9,352 nucleotides of DNA, taken from NCBI GenBank assembly GCA_018661145.1, contig JABJIU010000171.1:1-9352 (forward strand). The letters are read 5' to 3'. The DNA comes from Pseudomonadota bacterium. Lineage in GTDB: Bacteria > Pseudomonadota > Gammaproteobacteria > Arenicellales > UBA868. The translations under genes were made by a program, and so were the position numbers. The notes beneath the pieces were generated by a model, which was given only the letters and a program-made list of their open reading frames with translations, had not been told where the DNA came from and did no database searches. Positions 1 to 6,968 of this stretch are shown piece by piece (the first letter of the stretch is position 1; the number at the start of each line of letters is the position of its first letter).

Positions 1-153
1 CCAATCAGATTAGGATGGGCCGGGTCCATAACAGATATAGGAAAAAATGAAATCCCAGGTTTTTTTATGACAATATTACTCGTGGTGGGCATAAATGCCT
101 GGATCTCGATCACCTTGAATTCCTGCTCAAAACAAGAAACCACCGATTATTGA
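1..153 (+). CDS. Possible C-terminal fragment of an unidentified membrane protein (cut by left edge)
   Basis: The frame starting at base 1 is open for 50 codons up to TGA at 151-153. It contains a hydrophobic run, FFMTILLVVGINAWISITL, followed by a short polar tail ending KQETTDY. This would fit the last membrane segment of a protein that begins left of the window. The stop overlaps the alternative TTG start of the amidase at 150 (sequence TTGA), an arrangement seen in coupled genes. Against it, 50 open codons can occur by chance in AT-rich DNA, and the fragment uses several ATA codons, which are scarce in the neighbouring genes. An internal ATG at 67 could instead start a 28-residue peptide, but there is no ribosome binding site before it. 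I do not recognise a family. Confidence 0.25.
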   Translation, partial: PIRLGWAGSITDIGKNEIPGFFMTILLVVGINAWISITLNSCSKQETTDY

Positions 154-161
154 CTGCATCC

Positions 162-1595
162 ATGAGATCTTCCTCACAATCCTCTGGCGACGAACTTATC
201 CGTTGCACTGCGACCGAACTCAGCAAGCGGCTGCACTCTGGCGAGATAACGCCGGTTGAAGTTATCGACGCTGCGGCCGCGCGCATCCAGGAGGTCAATC
301 CATCCGTTAATGCCCTGCCCATTCTTTGTCTTGAACAAGCTCATGACGAGGCGCGAAAGATGACGGATCAAAAGTTACGGGCCGGAGACAAAGGGGCTTT
401 GTGGGGATTGCCCCTTGCAGTCAAGGACTACAACGATCTCGCGGGGGTAGCCACCACTTATGGCTCACCTCTTTTTGCGCAAAATATTGCCAGTCATTCC
501 GATGCAACAGTAAAACGGCTACAGGCCAGTGGCGCCATCGCGGTGGGTAAATCCAACGTGCCTGAGTGGGCGGGCGCACATACCTTTAACCCGGTTTTCG
601 GGCATACCCTCAATCCCTGGAACCAGGGCATGAGTGCCGGCGGCTCTTCCGGAGGATCGGGCGCTGCCCTTGCCGCCGGCATGGTCGCGCTCGCCACCGG
701 CAATGACCTTGGTGGTAGTTTACGGGTACCGGCAAGCTTTAACGGCGTGGTGGGACTGCGACCGAGTCCCGGACGCGTCCCGAGGGGCGCCCGTCTGCCC
801 GCTTTTGACACCCTGTGGGTTGAAGGTCCGATGGGGCGTTGTGTGGCGGATGTGGCTTTGATGCTGGACGGTGGCGCCGGCTTTGATGCGGTTGATCCTC
901 TTTCATTTCCCCATCACGGCGAATCTTTCGTAGATGCACTCTCGCGCTCGGAACTGCCAAAGCGGGTGGCCTTCAGTCCTGACCTCGGGGTGGTTCCGAT
1001 GGAAGATGAGATCGCGAGCCTGTGCGGGGAGGCCGCTGAACACTTTCGCGATATCGGTGCCGAGGTCAGCCACTTGTCTCCGGATTTTTCCGGAGCAATC
1101 GAATCTTTTCAGACTCTGCGCGGCGTCCTGATCGCGCAGATGATGGAATCAATACTTGCCGAGCACCGTGACCAGATTGCACCGGAGATTATCTGGAACA
1201 TCGAAAAAGGTCTTGCGGTCACGAATTCCGAACTGCTGGCCGCCGAACGTGTGCGCGCCGGACTGTATCGCGAGATGGAGAAATTCTTCGGAGAATACGA
1301 TCTACTGCTTTGTCCCGCGGTTTCAGTTCCCCCCTTTCCCAAATCGCAAAGGTATGTCGAAACCATCAATGGTCAGCCGACCCAGACCTATATCGACTGG
1401 ATTGCCATAACCTTTGCTATCACGATGACGTCGTGTCCAGCGCTCAGCCTGCCTATCGGATTCACCCAGACCGGCTTGCCTGTTGGTCTTCAGGTGGTCG
1501 GCCCGCCACGTGGGGAAGCATCGCTGCTGCGTGCCTGTCACCGCATGGAAGCAGTCTTTGATCTCGCCGCCACGCTGCCCATCGACCCGCGATAG
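162..1595 (+). CDS. Amidase signature (AS) family amidohydrolase
   Basis: This enzyme hydrolyses a carboxylic amide to acid and amine or ammonia; the substrate is not known. Numbering from the ATG at 162 (477 residues), it shows the complete Ser-cisSer-Lys triad of the AS family. Lys88 lies in LAVKDYNDLAG, the cis-Ser is Ser162 in AGGSSGGSG, and the nucleophile is Ser186 in GNDLGGSLRVPASFNGVVG. The 24-residue spacing between the two serines is the family norm, and the length is typical of a complete stand-alone amidase. No signal peptide is seen, so it is probably cytoplasmic. The start is uncertain: TTG at 150 gives four more residues, and neither start has a clear ribosome binding site. Homology should begin near GDELIR, so either start keeps the whole domain. 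It could be mistaken for GatA, but no gatB or gatC is adjacent. It converges with argB, 15 bases away. Confidence 0.92.
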   Translation: MRSSSQSSGDELIRCTATELSKRLHSGEITPVEVIDAAAARIQEVNPSVNALPILCLEQAHDEARKMTDQKLRAGDKGALWGLPLAVKDYNDLAGVATTYGSPLFAQNIASHSDATVKRLQASGAIAVGKSNVPEWAGAHTFNPVFGHTLNPWNQGMSAGGSSGGSGAALAAGMVALATGNDLGGSLRVPASFNGVVGLRPSPGRVPRGARLPAFDTLWVEGPMGRCVADVALMLDGGAGFDAVDPLSFPHHGESFVDALSRSELPKRVAFSPDLGVVPMEDEIASLCGEAAEHFRDIGAEVSHLSPDFSGAIESFQTLRGVLIAQMMESILAEHRDQIAPEIIWNIEKGLAVTNSELLAAERVRAGLYREMEKFFGEYDLLLCPAVSVPPFPKSQRYVETINGQPTQTYIDWIAITFAITMTSCPALSLPIGFTQTGLPVGLQVVGPPRGEASLLRACHRMEAVFDLAATLPIDPR

Positions 1596-1610
1596 GCGCG
1601 GCCACCCTCG

Positions 1611-2522
1611 TTAACTCGGCCGGATGACTTCGCGAGTACGTCCTATCTGGGTACCGATCCCCTGATCGGTGAGGGTTTCAAGTAAGGTAGCGTGAGGCAC
1701 CCGCCCGTCTGAAATCGTTGCCGTCCTTACGCCTCCGGATACCGCATCCAAAGCGCAGCGCACCTTAGGCAACATTCCGCCAGAGATCACTCCCTCTTGA
1801 ATTAGTTCCTCGACCCGACTCTCAGAAAGGCCTGTCAGTAACTCACCCTGCTGATCGAGCACACCCGGCGCATTGGTCAGGAGAATAAGTTTTTCGGCGC
1901 CCAACGTCACCGCCAGTTTGCCGGCCACAGTATCGGCGTTGATGTTGTAGGTCTTGCCATCCTGTCCAGCGCCTATCGGCGCGATAACTGGAATGAAGTC
2001 ACCCTCATCCAGGGTATCAACAACGGAAGGATTGATGGATTCGATCTCACCAACATAGCCCAACTCCACGATATCCGCGTCGTCCGTCGCCCCCTCTTTT
2101 CGCAGCACTAGCTTTCGAGCCCGGATCAGTTCGCCATCCTTACCTGATAACCCCACTGCGCGACCGCCGTGGGCATTGATTAAGGCCACAATATTTTTAT
2201 TCACCAGGCCGCCAAGCACCATTTCGACCACATCGATGGTCTCGCTGTCGGTGACGCGAAGCCCTTCAACAAACTCACTTTTTTTGCCGATACGCTCTAG
2301 CAATTGACCGATCTGGGGGCCCCCGCCATGCACCACCACCGGATTCATACCCACCAGCTTCATCAGCACCACGTCCCGGGCGAAACTATGCTTCAACGCC
2401 TCGTCGGTCATGGCATTGCCGCCATATTTGATCACGATTGTGCGGCCGTGAAAGTGCTGAATATACGGCAGAGCTTCTGCCAGTACTGGTGCGATGGCTG
2501 CAGGATCTGAGGTTTGGCTCAT
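1611..2522 (-). CDS. argB: Acetylglutamate kinase (NAGK), arginine biosynthesis
   Basis: ArgB phosphorylates N-acetyl-L-glutamate with ATP, the second step of arginine synthesis, in the cytoplasm. At 303 residues it shows the amino-acid kinase fold signatures in order: IVIKYGGNAM with Lys32, VVVHGGGPQI (glycines 66-68), the substrate arginine in EGLRVTD (Arg89), NINADTVAGKLA (Asn193, Asn195, Asp197), LLTNAPGVLD, and GGMLPKV with the second catalytic lysine at Lys253. About 25 residues precede the first beta strand (ALPYIQHFHG region). That extension, with the roughly 300-residue length, is characteristic of the hexameric, arginine-inhibited NAGK of Pseudomonas and others; E. coli ArgB is shorter and lacks it. 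Feedback inhibition by arginine is therefore likely, though inferred. The ATG at 2522 has only a weak Shine-Dalgarno. The gene lies alone, separated from hsp20 by a terminator, and no other arg gene is in view. Confidence 0.97.
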   Translation of the reverse strand: MSQTSDPAAIAPVLAEALPYIQHFHGRTIVIKYGGNAMTDEALKHSFARDVVLMKLVGMNPVVVHGGGPQIGQLLERIGKKSEFVEGLRVTDSETIDVVEMVLGGLVNKNIVALINAHGGRAVGLSGKDGELIRARKLVLRKEGATDDADIVELGYVGEIESINPSVVDTLDEGDFIPVIAPIGAGQDGKTYNINADTVAGKLAVTLGAEKLILLTNAPGVLDQQGELLTGLSESRVEELIQEGVISGGMLPKVRCALDAVSGGVRTATISDGRVPHATLLETLTDQGIGTQIGRTREVIRPS

Positions 2523-2557
2523 TGCAGATTACATATTTGGTTTGCTACCGGGGGTTG

Positions 2558-2563
2558 AGTATA
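2558..2563 (-). promoter_or_regulatory. Candidate -10 box for argB
   Basis: On the minus strand TATACT matches the sigma-70 -10 consensus at five of six positions. It would put the transcript start about 30 bases before the argB ATG. No good -35 hexamer is visible at the expected distance. The call rests on position, and on the terminator at 2639-2666 that makes a separate argB promoter necessary. Confidence 0.25.
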
Positions 2564-2637
2564 ACTGTCCGGGTTCGGTCTCTACGGGATTGTACTGATC
2601 CGCCGGAAGTGCTCCTACCGTGCTGGCGCCGGCTGGC

Positions 2638-2670
2638 AAAAAGGGGCCACGATTGTGGCCCCTTTTATTC
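2638..2670 (-). terminator. Rho-independent terminator of hsp20
   Basis: Bases 2639-2650 (AAAAGGGGCCAC) and 2655-2666 (GTGGCCCCTTTT) form a perfect 12-bp stem with a four-base GATT loop. The GC-rich core is followed on the minus strand by a run of T, the complement of AAAAA at 2638-2642. It starts 37 bases after the hsp20 stop. The stem also ends in TTTT on the plus strand, so it may work in both directions. It isolates hsp20 from argB downstream. Confidence 0.9.
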
Positions 2671-2703
2671 GTCGACGTGTTGCCGAGGTATGCCGAACAC
2701 CAA

Positions 2704-3153
2704 TCAGCCGATCTTGACGTCCACCTTGCGCGGTTTCACTTCCGCGGTCTTAGGTAACGACAGATTCAGCACGCCATCTTCATAATGGGCTTCAATTCCG
2801 CTTTCATCAACATCGGATCCCAGACGAAGCGAGCGGACAAACTTACCGTAATAACGTTCCTCACGGATAACCCGCCCGTCTTTGTCGTCCTTCTTCTCTT
2901 TTTTGCGTTCAGCGTTAATAGCCAACACGCCGTCTTTAATGGTGACATCGAGATCTTCACGGGCCACGCCAGGTAATTCGGCCTTGACGAGATAAGCTCC
3001 CTCATTCTCACTTACATCAATAGCAGGCATTTTGGCCGTTTCTTCGCGTCGCAGTACTGCGGGTGAACGAAACCAGCCACCCATCAGGTCGTCAAAGTCG
3101 CCGAAAATATCCCGGCCTCGAGCTCTCTCCGTGGGTCTTGTCAGATTATTCAT
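2704..3153 (-). CDS. Small heat-shock protein, Hsp20/alpha-crystallin family
   Basis: This is an ATP-independent holdase chaperone that binds unfolding proteins and forms oligomers in the cytoplasm. The 149-residue product has a short, Phe- and Trp-containing N-terminal arm (about residues 1-40, with DIFGDFDDLMGGWF). An alpha-crystallin domain follows (about 42-137), containing AELPGVAREDLDVTI, the RYYGKFVRSLRL strand and the signature DGVLNLSLPK with Gly127-Val128-Leu129. The C-terminal tail carries VDV at 144-146, equivalent to the IxI/V anchor that docks into neighbouring subunits. The length is normal for bacterial class A Hsp20. The ATG at 3153 is supported by AGGAG eight bases upstream. 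The gene is monocistronic: a terminator follows it and a candidate heat-shock promoter precedes it. It diverges from the DAO-family gene. Confidence 0.95.
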   Translation of the reverse strand: MNNLTRPTERARGRDIFGDFDDLMGGWFRSPAVLRREETAKMPAIDVSENEGAYLVKAELPGVAREDLDVTIKDGVLAINAERKKEKKDDKDGRVIREERYYGKFVRSLRLGSDVDESGIEAHYEDGVLNLSLPKTAEVKPRKVDVKIG

Positions 3154-3161
3154 AAAGTTTT

Positions 3162-3166
3162 CTCCT
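3162..3166 (-). promoter_or_regulatory. Ribosome binding site of hsp20
   Basis: On the minus strand AGGAG lies eight bases before the ATG at 3153. It is one of the clearest Shine-Dalgarno sites in the window and fixes the hsp20 start. Confidence 0.85.
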
Positions 3167-3215
3167 AGTTTCAGATAAACCAGCCGGTGAATGATCTACC
3201 GTTTTTTCCTACCTT

Positions 3216-3246
3216 TAAATCTGGTGTCTCCACAGAATATTTCAAG
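3216..3246 (-). promoter_or_regulatory. Candidate sigma-32 (RpoH) heat-shock promoter of hsp20
   Basis: Read on the minus strand, CTTGAA (3246-3241) matches the sigma-32 -35 core exactly. After a 14-base spacer comes CACCAGATTTA (3226-3216), resembling the -10 element CCCCATnTA. The spacing is within the known range, and the gene is a heat-shock chaperone. The predicted leader is about 55 bases. The -10 is imperfect, so the start is unproven. Confidence 0.5.
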
Positions 3247-3291
3247 GCCTCACCCACAAGGGTATCTCCTGCATTGTGTTCAATTTACAAT

Positions 3292-3307
3292 CAGGTCCTC
3301 CGACCTG
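3292..3307. repeat. Perfect short inverted repeat upstream of the DAO-family gene
   Basis: CAGGTC and GACCTG form a perfect 6-bp dyad around CTCC, ending 47 bases before the oxidoreductase ATG. No T-run follows on either strand, so it does not look like a terminator. It could be an operator or leader hairpin, or chance. Confidence 0.3.
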
Positions 3308-3354
3308 TTATCTACTGACTGTGGATCCGCCTTCGATACGCTTTTTGACCAGCA

Positions 3355-4656
3355 ATGACAAAACAATTTGATGCCGTTGTCATCGGTGCGGGGATTATCG
3401 GAACCTCCATTGCGTTCTCCTTGAGCAAACAGGGCTGGCGAGTACTTGTCGTCGACCCGCTTGCTGGCGCTGGACAGGGAGCAACAAGCAGTTCTGTTGC
3501 GATGGTGCGAACTCAATACTCAACGATGGAAGGCTCAGCGCTTGCCTGGGAAGGTTTTCATTGTTGGCAGGACTGGGCCGGCTTTCTTGGATTGGACTCC
3601 GACGAACCCATCTCGCCTTTTCATCTTGCCGGTGTCCTTACGTTCAAGACCGCGAACAACGGCTTTCTAAAGCGCCAACTCGCATTCTCACGTCAGTTAG
3701 GAATCCCTTTTGAATCCTGGTCAGTGTCCAAACTGCAAAGTCTCTTCCCCAACTGGGATCTCGCTAGTTTCGGACCGCCCGTGACCTCGGATGATCCTGA
3801 GTTTGGTGCCCGTTCAGAAGCCGCGCTCGAGAGCGTTTTCTTCCCGAAAGGCGGCTATTGCCCAGACCCTCAACTTGCAGCGCATAACCTGCAACGTGCA
3901 GCACAACAGCATGGCGCACACTTTCGTTTTGGCGCGGCTGTCACCGATATCGACGTTACCGAAAACCGTGTCAGCGCTGTCACACTTTCGGACGGCGAGA
4001 GAATCGATTGCCGGATCGCCGTCAACGCGGCCGGACCGCATGGGCGAGCCATCAGCGCTCTGGTAGCACCCGCCGGCCGCCATCGTATCCAGACACGGGT
4101 GGTCCGGCATGAGGTGGCACACATCCGCTGTACCGATGCGGCAACGAGTGATCAATCACTCATCATGCTATACGACACCGACATTGGCGGTTACATCCGG
4201 TCGGATACCGGTGACAACGTCCTTGCCGGCAGCCTGGGTGCCCGTGGTGAGGTAGAAATGGCAGCAGATCCGGACAATTTTGACCACAATCTTTCGCCGC
4301 AAAGTGTCGAAGCTGTATACCGCCTGGCCCAACGGATTCCAAGCCTTGGAATCCCCAATACCCTGTCAGGTGTGGCCGACCTTTGGGATGTGAGTGATGA
4401 CTGGATTCCGATCTACGACTGTACAGATGTATCCGGGTTTTACGTTGCCATTGGCACCAGTGGAAACCAGTTCAAGACCGCGCCGGCAGTCGGTGAGATG
4501 ATGGCGGCGCTGATCAACGCATGCGAACAAGGAGCAGATCATGATCGGAATCCGATCCGATTCCAACTCGCGCGCACCGGCCACGAGATCAATCTGGGAT
4601 TCTTCTCCCGTAACCGCGAACCCAATCCTGCCAGCAGTCTGTCGGTACTCGGCTGA
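3355..4656 (+). CDS. FAD-dependent oxidoreductase, DAO family (glycine/D-amino acid or N-methyl amino acid oxidase-like)
   Basis: DAO-family flavoproteins oxidise the C-N bond of amino acids or N-methylated amines to an imine, which hydrolyses to a keto acid or aldehyde plus an amine. In this 433-residue protein the N-terminal Rossmann motif is VVIGAGIIGTS (GxGxxG at residues 11-16), with the ribose-binding acid Asp34 at the end of the second strand. Near the C terminus GFYVAIGTSGNQFKTAPAVG (from residue 361) is the conserved FAD/substrate closing motif. The length equals single-domain oxidases and dehydrogenases; there is no C-terminal folate domain as in dimethylglycine dehydrogenase. An in-frame TGA at 3346-3348 sits just before the ATG at 3355, so the start is secure, although no Shine-Dalgarno is visible. 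The substrate, and whether oxygen or an electron carrier accepts the electrons, cannot be read from sequence. It diverges from hsp20 and converges with the PrpD-family gene. Confidence 0.92.
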   Translation: MTKQFDAVVIGAGIIGTSIAFSLSKQGWRVLVVDPLAGAGQGATSSSVAMVRTQYSTMEGSALAWEGFHCWQDWAGFLGLDSDEPISPFHLAGVLTFKTANNGFLKRQLAFSRQLGIPFESWSVSKLQSLFPNWDLASFGPPVTSDDPEFGARSEAALESVFFPKGGYCPDPQLAAHNLQRAAQQHGAHFRFGAAVTDIDVTENRVSAVTLSDGERIDCRIAVNAAGPHGRAISALVAPAGRHRIQTRVVRHEVAHIRCTDAATSDQSLIMLYDTDIGGYIRSDTGDNVLAGSLGARGEVEMAADPDNFDHNLSPQSVEAVYRLAQRIPSLGIPNTLSGVADLWDVSDDWIPIYDCTDVSGFYVAIGTSGNQFKTAPAVGEMMAALINACEQGADHDRNPIRFQLARTGHEINLGFFSRNREPNPASSLSVLG

Positions 4657-4670
4657 GATACTGCACCGCA

Positions 4671-6038
4671 TTACCCGAACAGGGTATCGACGGTTTCGGC
4701 TTGTGCGAATGAAATAAGCCGTTCATGCAATCCAACAGTGGCGTCACCCAGTACGGGTTCAACGAGCGAAAGAAACTTGCTCTGGTGTAGATCGGGCGCC
4801 GGGAAATTTTCAGGCTCACCGCGGGGGATCTCTACGCAACGGTTCTGGCTAGTGCCATCGCGAAACTGGATCGTCACTTTGCCGCCCATCCGCTCGGGAT
4901 AGATCGCATCCATCTGCGCATCTTCACTAACCTCGATACGTTCAGCGAGTGACAGGGTTGCTGGATCCTCAAGGAATCGCGCGTAATCGTCCCAGGTGAG
5001 GTTGCCCGTCTGCGCCGAAACGGCCGCTGTAAAATGCATCGAGAACTGACCGCCGACCACGCCTTTGGGCTTGCGGCGAAAATCCTGCGGCAAAGCCGTG
5101 AGGTCCATGCCTTTGCGCGGCAGTCCAATCATAATCTCAACAATCTGGGCTTCGCTGACGCCCTTACCGACAATATCGACGATCCCATCGATCGCCGCAT
5201 GACTGAATCTGCACGACGGATAAGGCTTCACTCCGATCTCAAGCGTTTCCCAATAGTCACCCAGACCCTTAACCGCGAGTGTCGGGTCAGGATCCGGCGC
5301 ATAACTTTTCAGAAAGCCTGCATCACCGTCGACCGCATCGGCTGCACCGACAAAACCCTCCGAGGCAAGCGAGGCTGCAATGACCCCTACCATGGCAGCA
5401 TTACCTACCTGAAAACGTTTGGTCCAGGCACTATTGACCAGAAACTGCATTGATCCCGCTGACTGACTCAGGCAGATGCCCATTGCCATGGTCAGTTGCT
5501 CAGGCGACAACCCGAGCGCGCGGCCAGCGGCAACCGTGGCACCGAAGGCTCCGGTCGTCGCCGTGGGATGAAATCCCCGGTCATAATGATCGGCAGGTTT
5601 GAGCGCCCTGCCAAGGCGGCACATCACCTCGTAGCCCGCAATCACACCGGCAAGCACATTGGCACCATCGGCACCAACCATTTGCCCCGCTGCAAGAGCC
5701 GCCGCCAGCACCGGCGCCGTCGGATGCACCGTAGCGGCAATGTGGGTATCGTCAAAATCCAGGCTATGAATCAGCGAACCGTTAATCAACGCCGCCGCGG
5801 GAAACGCATAACCTTTGTTGTCAGCAAAAACACTCGCTGTACCGCTATCCATCCCCATGCGGGAGATCGCAGCGAGCAATGCCGGTGTGGACTCAGCCTC
5901 TTTTCTTGCGCGGATGGCAATCCCGCTACTATCGGTTACCAGTAAAGCGGCGCGTTCGACCACCGCGGCTGGTAGATCTTCTATTCTTACCGCGTTGGCA
6001 AACTCGCAAAGTGTTCCGGTGACGCTTTTATCTTGCAC
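4671..6038 (-). CDS. MmgE/PrpD family protein (dehydratase, decarboxylase or epimerase of unknown substrate)
   Basis: This family includes 2-methylcitrate dehydratase (PrpD), cis-aconitate decarboxylase (ACOD1/IRG1) and iminodisuccinate epimerase. All act on small di- or tricarboxylic acids without a redox cofactor. The 455-residue product is full length. It shows LDFDDTH (Asp94, Thr98), HPTAPVLAA (His105), GYEV, GFHPTATTGAFGA (His157), TKRFQVGNAA (Lys207) and KPYPSCRFSH (Lys271). These charged residues fall close to the active-site positions I recall for ACOD1, so the site looks intact. The sequence does not decide which reaction it performs. The GTG at 6038 is preferred because AAGGAG lies five bases upstream. 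It is the last gene of the minus-strand cluster, 51 bases after the enoyl-CoA hydratase. No prpB or prpC is near, which argues against a classical methylcitrate role. Confidence 0.9.
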   Translation of the reverse strand: MQDKSVTGTLCEFANAVRIEDLPAAVVERAALLVTDSSGIAIRARKEAESTPALLAAISRMGMDSGTASVFADNKGYAFPAAALINGSLIHSLDFDDTHIAATVHPTAPVLAAALAAGQMVGADGANVLAGVIAGYEVMCRLGRALKPADHYDRGFHPTATTGAFGATVAAGRALGLSPEQLTMAMGICLSQSAGSMQFLVNSAWTKRFQVGNAAMVGVIAASLASEGFVGAADAVDGDAGFLKSYAPDPDPTLAVKGLGDYWETLEIGVKPYPSCRFSHAAIDGIVDIVGKGVSEAQIVEIMIGLPRKGMDLTALPQDFRRKPKGVVGGQFSMHFTAAVSAQTGNLTWDDYARFLEDPATLSLAERIEVSEDAQMDAIYPERMGGKVTIQFRDGTSQNRCVEIPRGEPENFPAPDLHQSKFLSLVEPVLGDATVGLHERLISFAQAETVDTLFG

Positions 6039-6043
6039 GAATA

Positions 6044-6049
6044 CTCCTT
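6044..6049 (-). promoter_or_regulatory. Ribosome binding site deciding the GTG start of the PrpD-family gene
   Basis: On the minus strand AAGGAG lies five bases before the GTG at 6038. It supports a non-ATG start. No in-frame ATG appears in the next 60 residues (the next Met is residue 61), so any ATG start would remove part of the conserved N-terminal helices. Confidence 0.75.
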
Positions 6050-6089
6050 GAAGTTTTCACAGATCCAGAACGCACTTCAGTCACAAAGA

Positions 6090-6881
6090 CTATTGACCCG
6101 TGAACTTCGCCTTTCTTTTCTCGTTGAATGCAGCGATACCTTCGCGCCGGTCCTGAGTAGGCACGGTCTCATTGTACGACGCCAACTCAACCTCATAGTC
6201 TTCTTTCAGCGACGCAAATCCTGCGTTATTGATCGCGGTCAGGGCACCCCGAACCGCTACCGGGCCATTGTCGGCAATCCGCTGGGCGGTTGTCTTTACC
6301 GACTCCAGGAGCGCCTCCGGCTCACAAAGTTGATTGACCAGCCCCCATTGAAGCGCCTGCTCTGCGCTAAAGGGTTTACCCGTTAGGATGATTTCCTTAG
6401 CTCTACGGATACCAACGGCGCGGGGGAGATACTGGGTACCCGCCATCCCGGGCATGATGCCAAGTGTTGTTTCCGTTAGGGCAAAACGGGCGTGATTTAC
6501 GGCATAGGCAAAATCACAGGCCAGCGTGAGTTCTGTGCCGCCACCAAAAGCGGCACCATTAATGGCGCCCAGGATCGGCACCGGGCAATCCATCAGCGCT
6601 CGTGCCAGTTCTTCAAAAACCACATGCTGTTGGTACCACTCCTCATCCGTCATACCATGACGTTGTTTGAGATCACCGCCGGCACAAAATGCGCGCTCAC
6701 CCGCGCCAGTCAGGATGATGCAGCGCGCCTTGCGCGCGCCCGAAACAAATTCACTAAACACCTCTAGCAGCTCCTCTGCCATCCGGGTATTAAAGGCATT
6801 CGCCACCTCAGGCCGGTTCAAGGTGACCCAGGCGAGGTCGCCCTCTTTATCCACAATGATCGTTTCGAAACTTCCTTTCAT
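6090..6881 (-). CDS. Enoyl-CoA hydratase/isomerase (crotonase) family, AUH-like
   Basis: Crotonases hydrate 2-enoyl-CoA or carry out related acyl-CoA chemistry. Counting from the ATG at 6881 (263 residues), the oxyanion-hole segment is RAFCAGGDLKQR and the second is GAAFGGGTELTLACD. Both catalytic glutamates of true hydratases are present: Glu117 in GGGTEL and Glu137 in ALTETTLGIMPG. Their 20-residue spacing equals Glu144/Glu164 of rat crotonase. The C-terminal part (TVPTQDRREGIAAF and the following EKR) resembles AUH, the 3-methylglutaconyl-CoA hydratase, so a branched or dicarboxylic acyl-CoA is possible; this is inference from remembered family sequence. A GTG at 6932 would add 17 residues with no homology and no ribosome binding site, so I reject it. 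The gene lies 87 bases after the CMD gene and 51 before the PrpD-family gene, in the same direction. No CoA ligase or transferase is in view. Confidence 0.92.
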   Translation of the reverse strand: MKGSFETIIVDKEGDLAWVTLNRPEVANAFNTRMAEELLEVFSEFVSGARKARCIILTGAGERAFCAGGDLKQRHGMTDEEWYQQHVVFEELARALMDCPVPILGAINGAAFGGGTELTLACDFAYAVNHARFALTETTLGIMPGMAGTQYLPRAVGIRRAKEIILTGKPFSAEQALQWGLVNQLCEPEALLESVKTTAQRIADNGPVAVRGALTAINNAGFASLKEDYEVELASYNETVPTQDRREGIAAFNEKRKAKFTGQ

Positions 6882-6968
6882 GGTGCAGTACCGCTTTTTC
6901 CAAAATCCGGTTTGCGAAATATCAAACTTCACTTACCGGCGGACAGATATTCAGGCCCGGTTGGGTTG

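Noticed and set aside
3154..3200. RNA thermometer in the hsp20 leader
   Set aside because: Short pairings such as GUUU with AAAC near the Shine-Dalgarno exist, but I found no convincing ROSE or fourU structure hiding AGGAG.
3814..4155. 113-codon open frame on the minus strand
   Set aside because: It is antisense to the DAO-family gene, with no motif or ribosome binding site.
4672..4686. TACCC-GAACA-GGGTA hairpin at the DAO/PrpD junction
   Set aside because: The stem has five pairs, no T-run follows, and it lies within the PrpD coding end, so it is not a credible terminator.
5496..5945. 149-codon open frame on the plus strand
   Set aside because: It lies wholly inside the well-supported PrpD-family gene on the other strand, is rich in Arg and His as shadow frames often are, and shows no family motif.
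6882..6932. GTG at 6932 as an earlier start for the enoyl-CoA hydratase
   Set aside because: The extra 17 residues show no crotonase similarity and no Shine-Dalgarno precedes the GTG; the ATG at 6881 fits the family N terminus.
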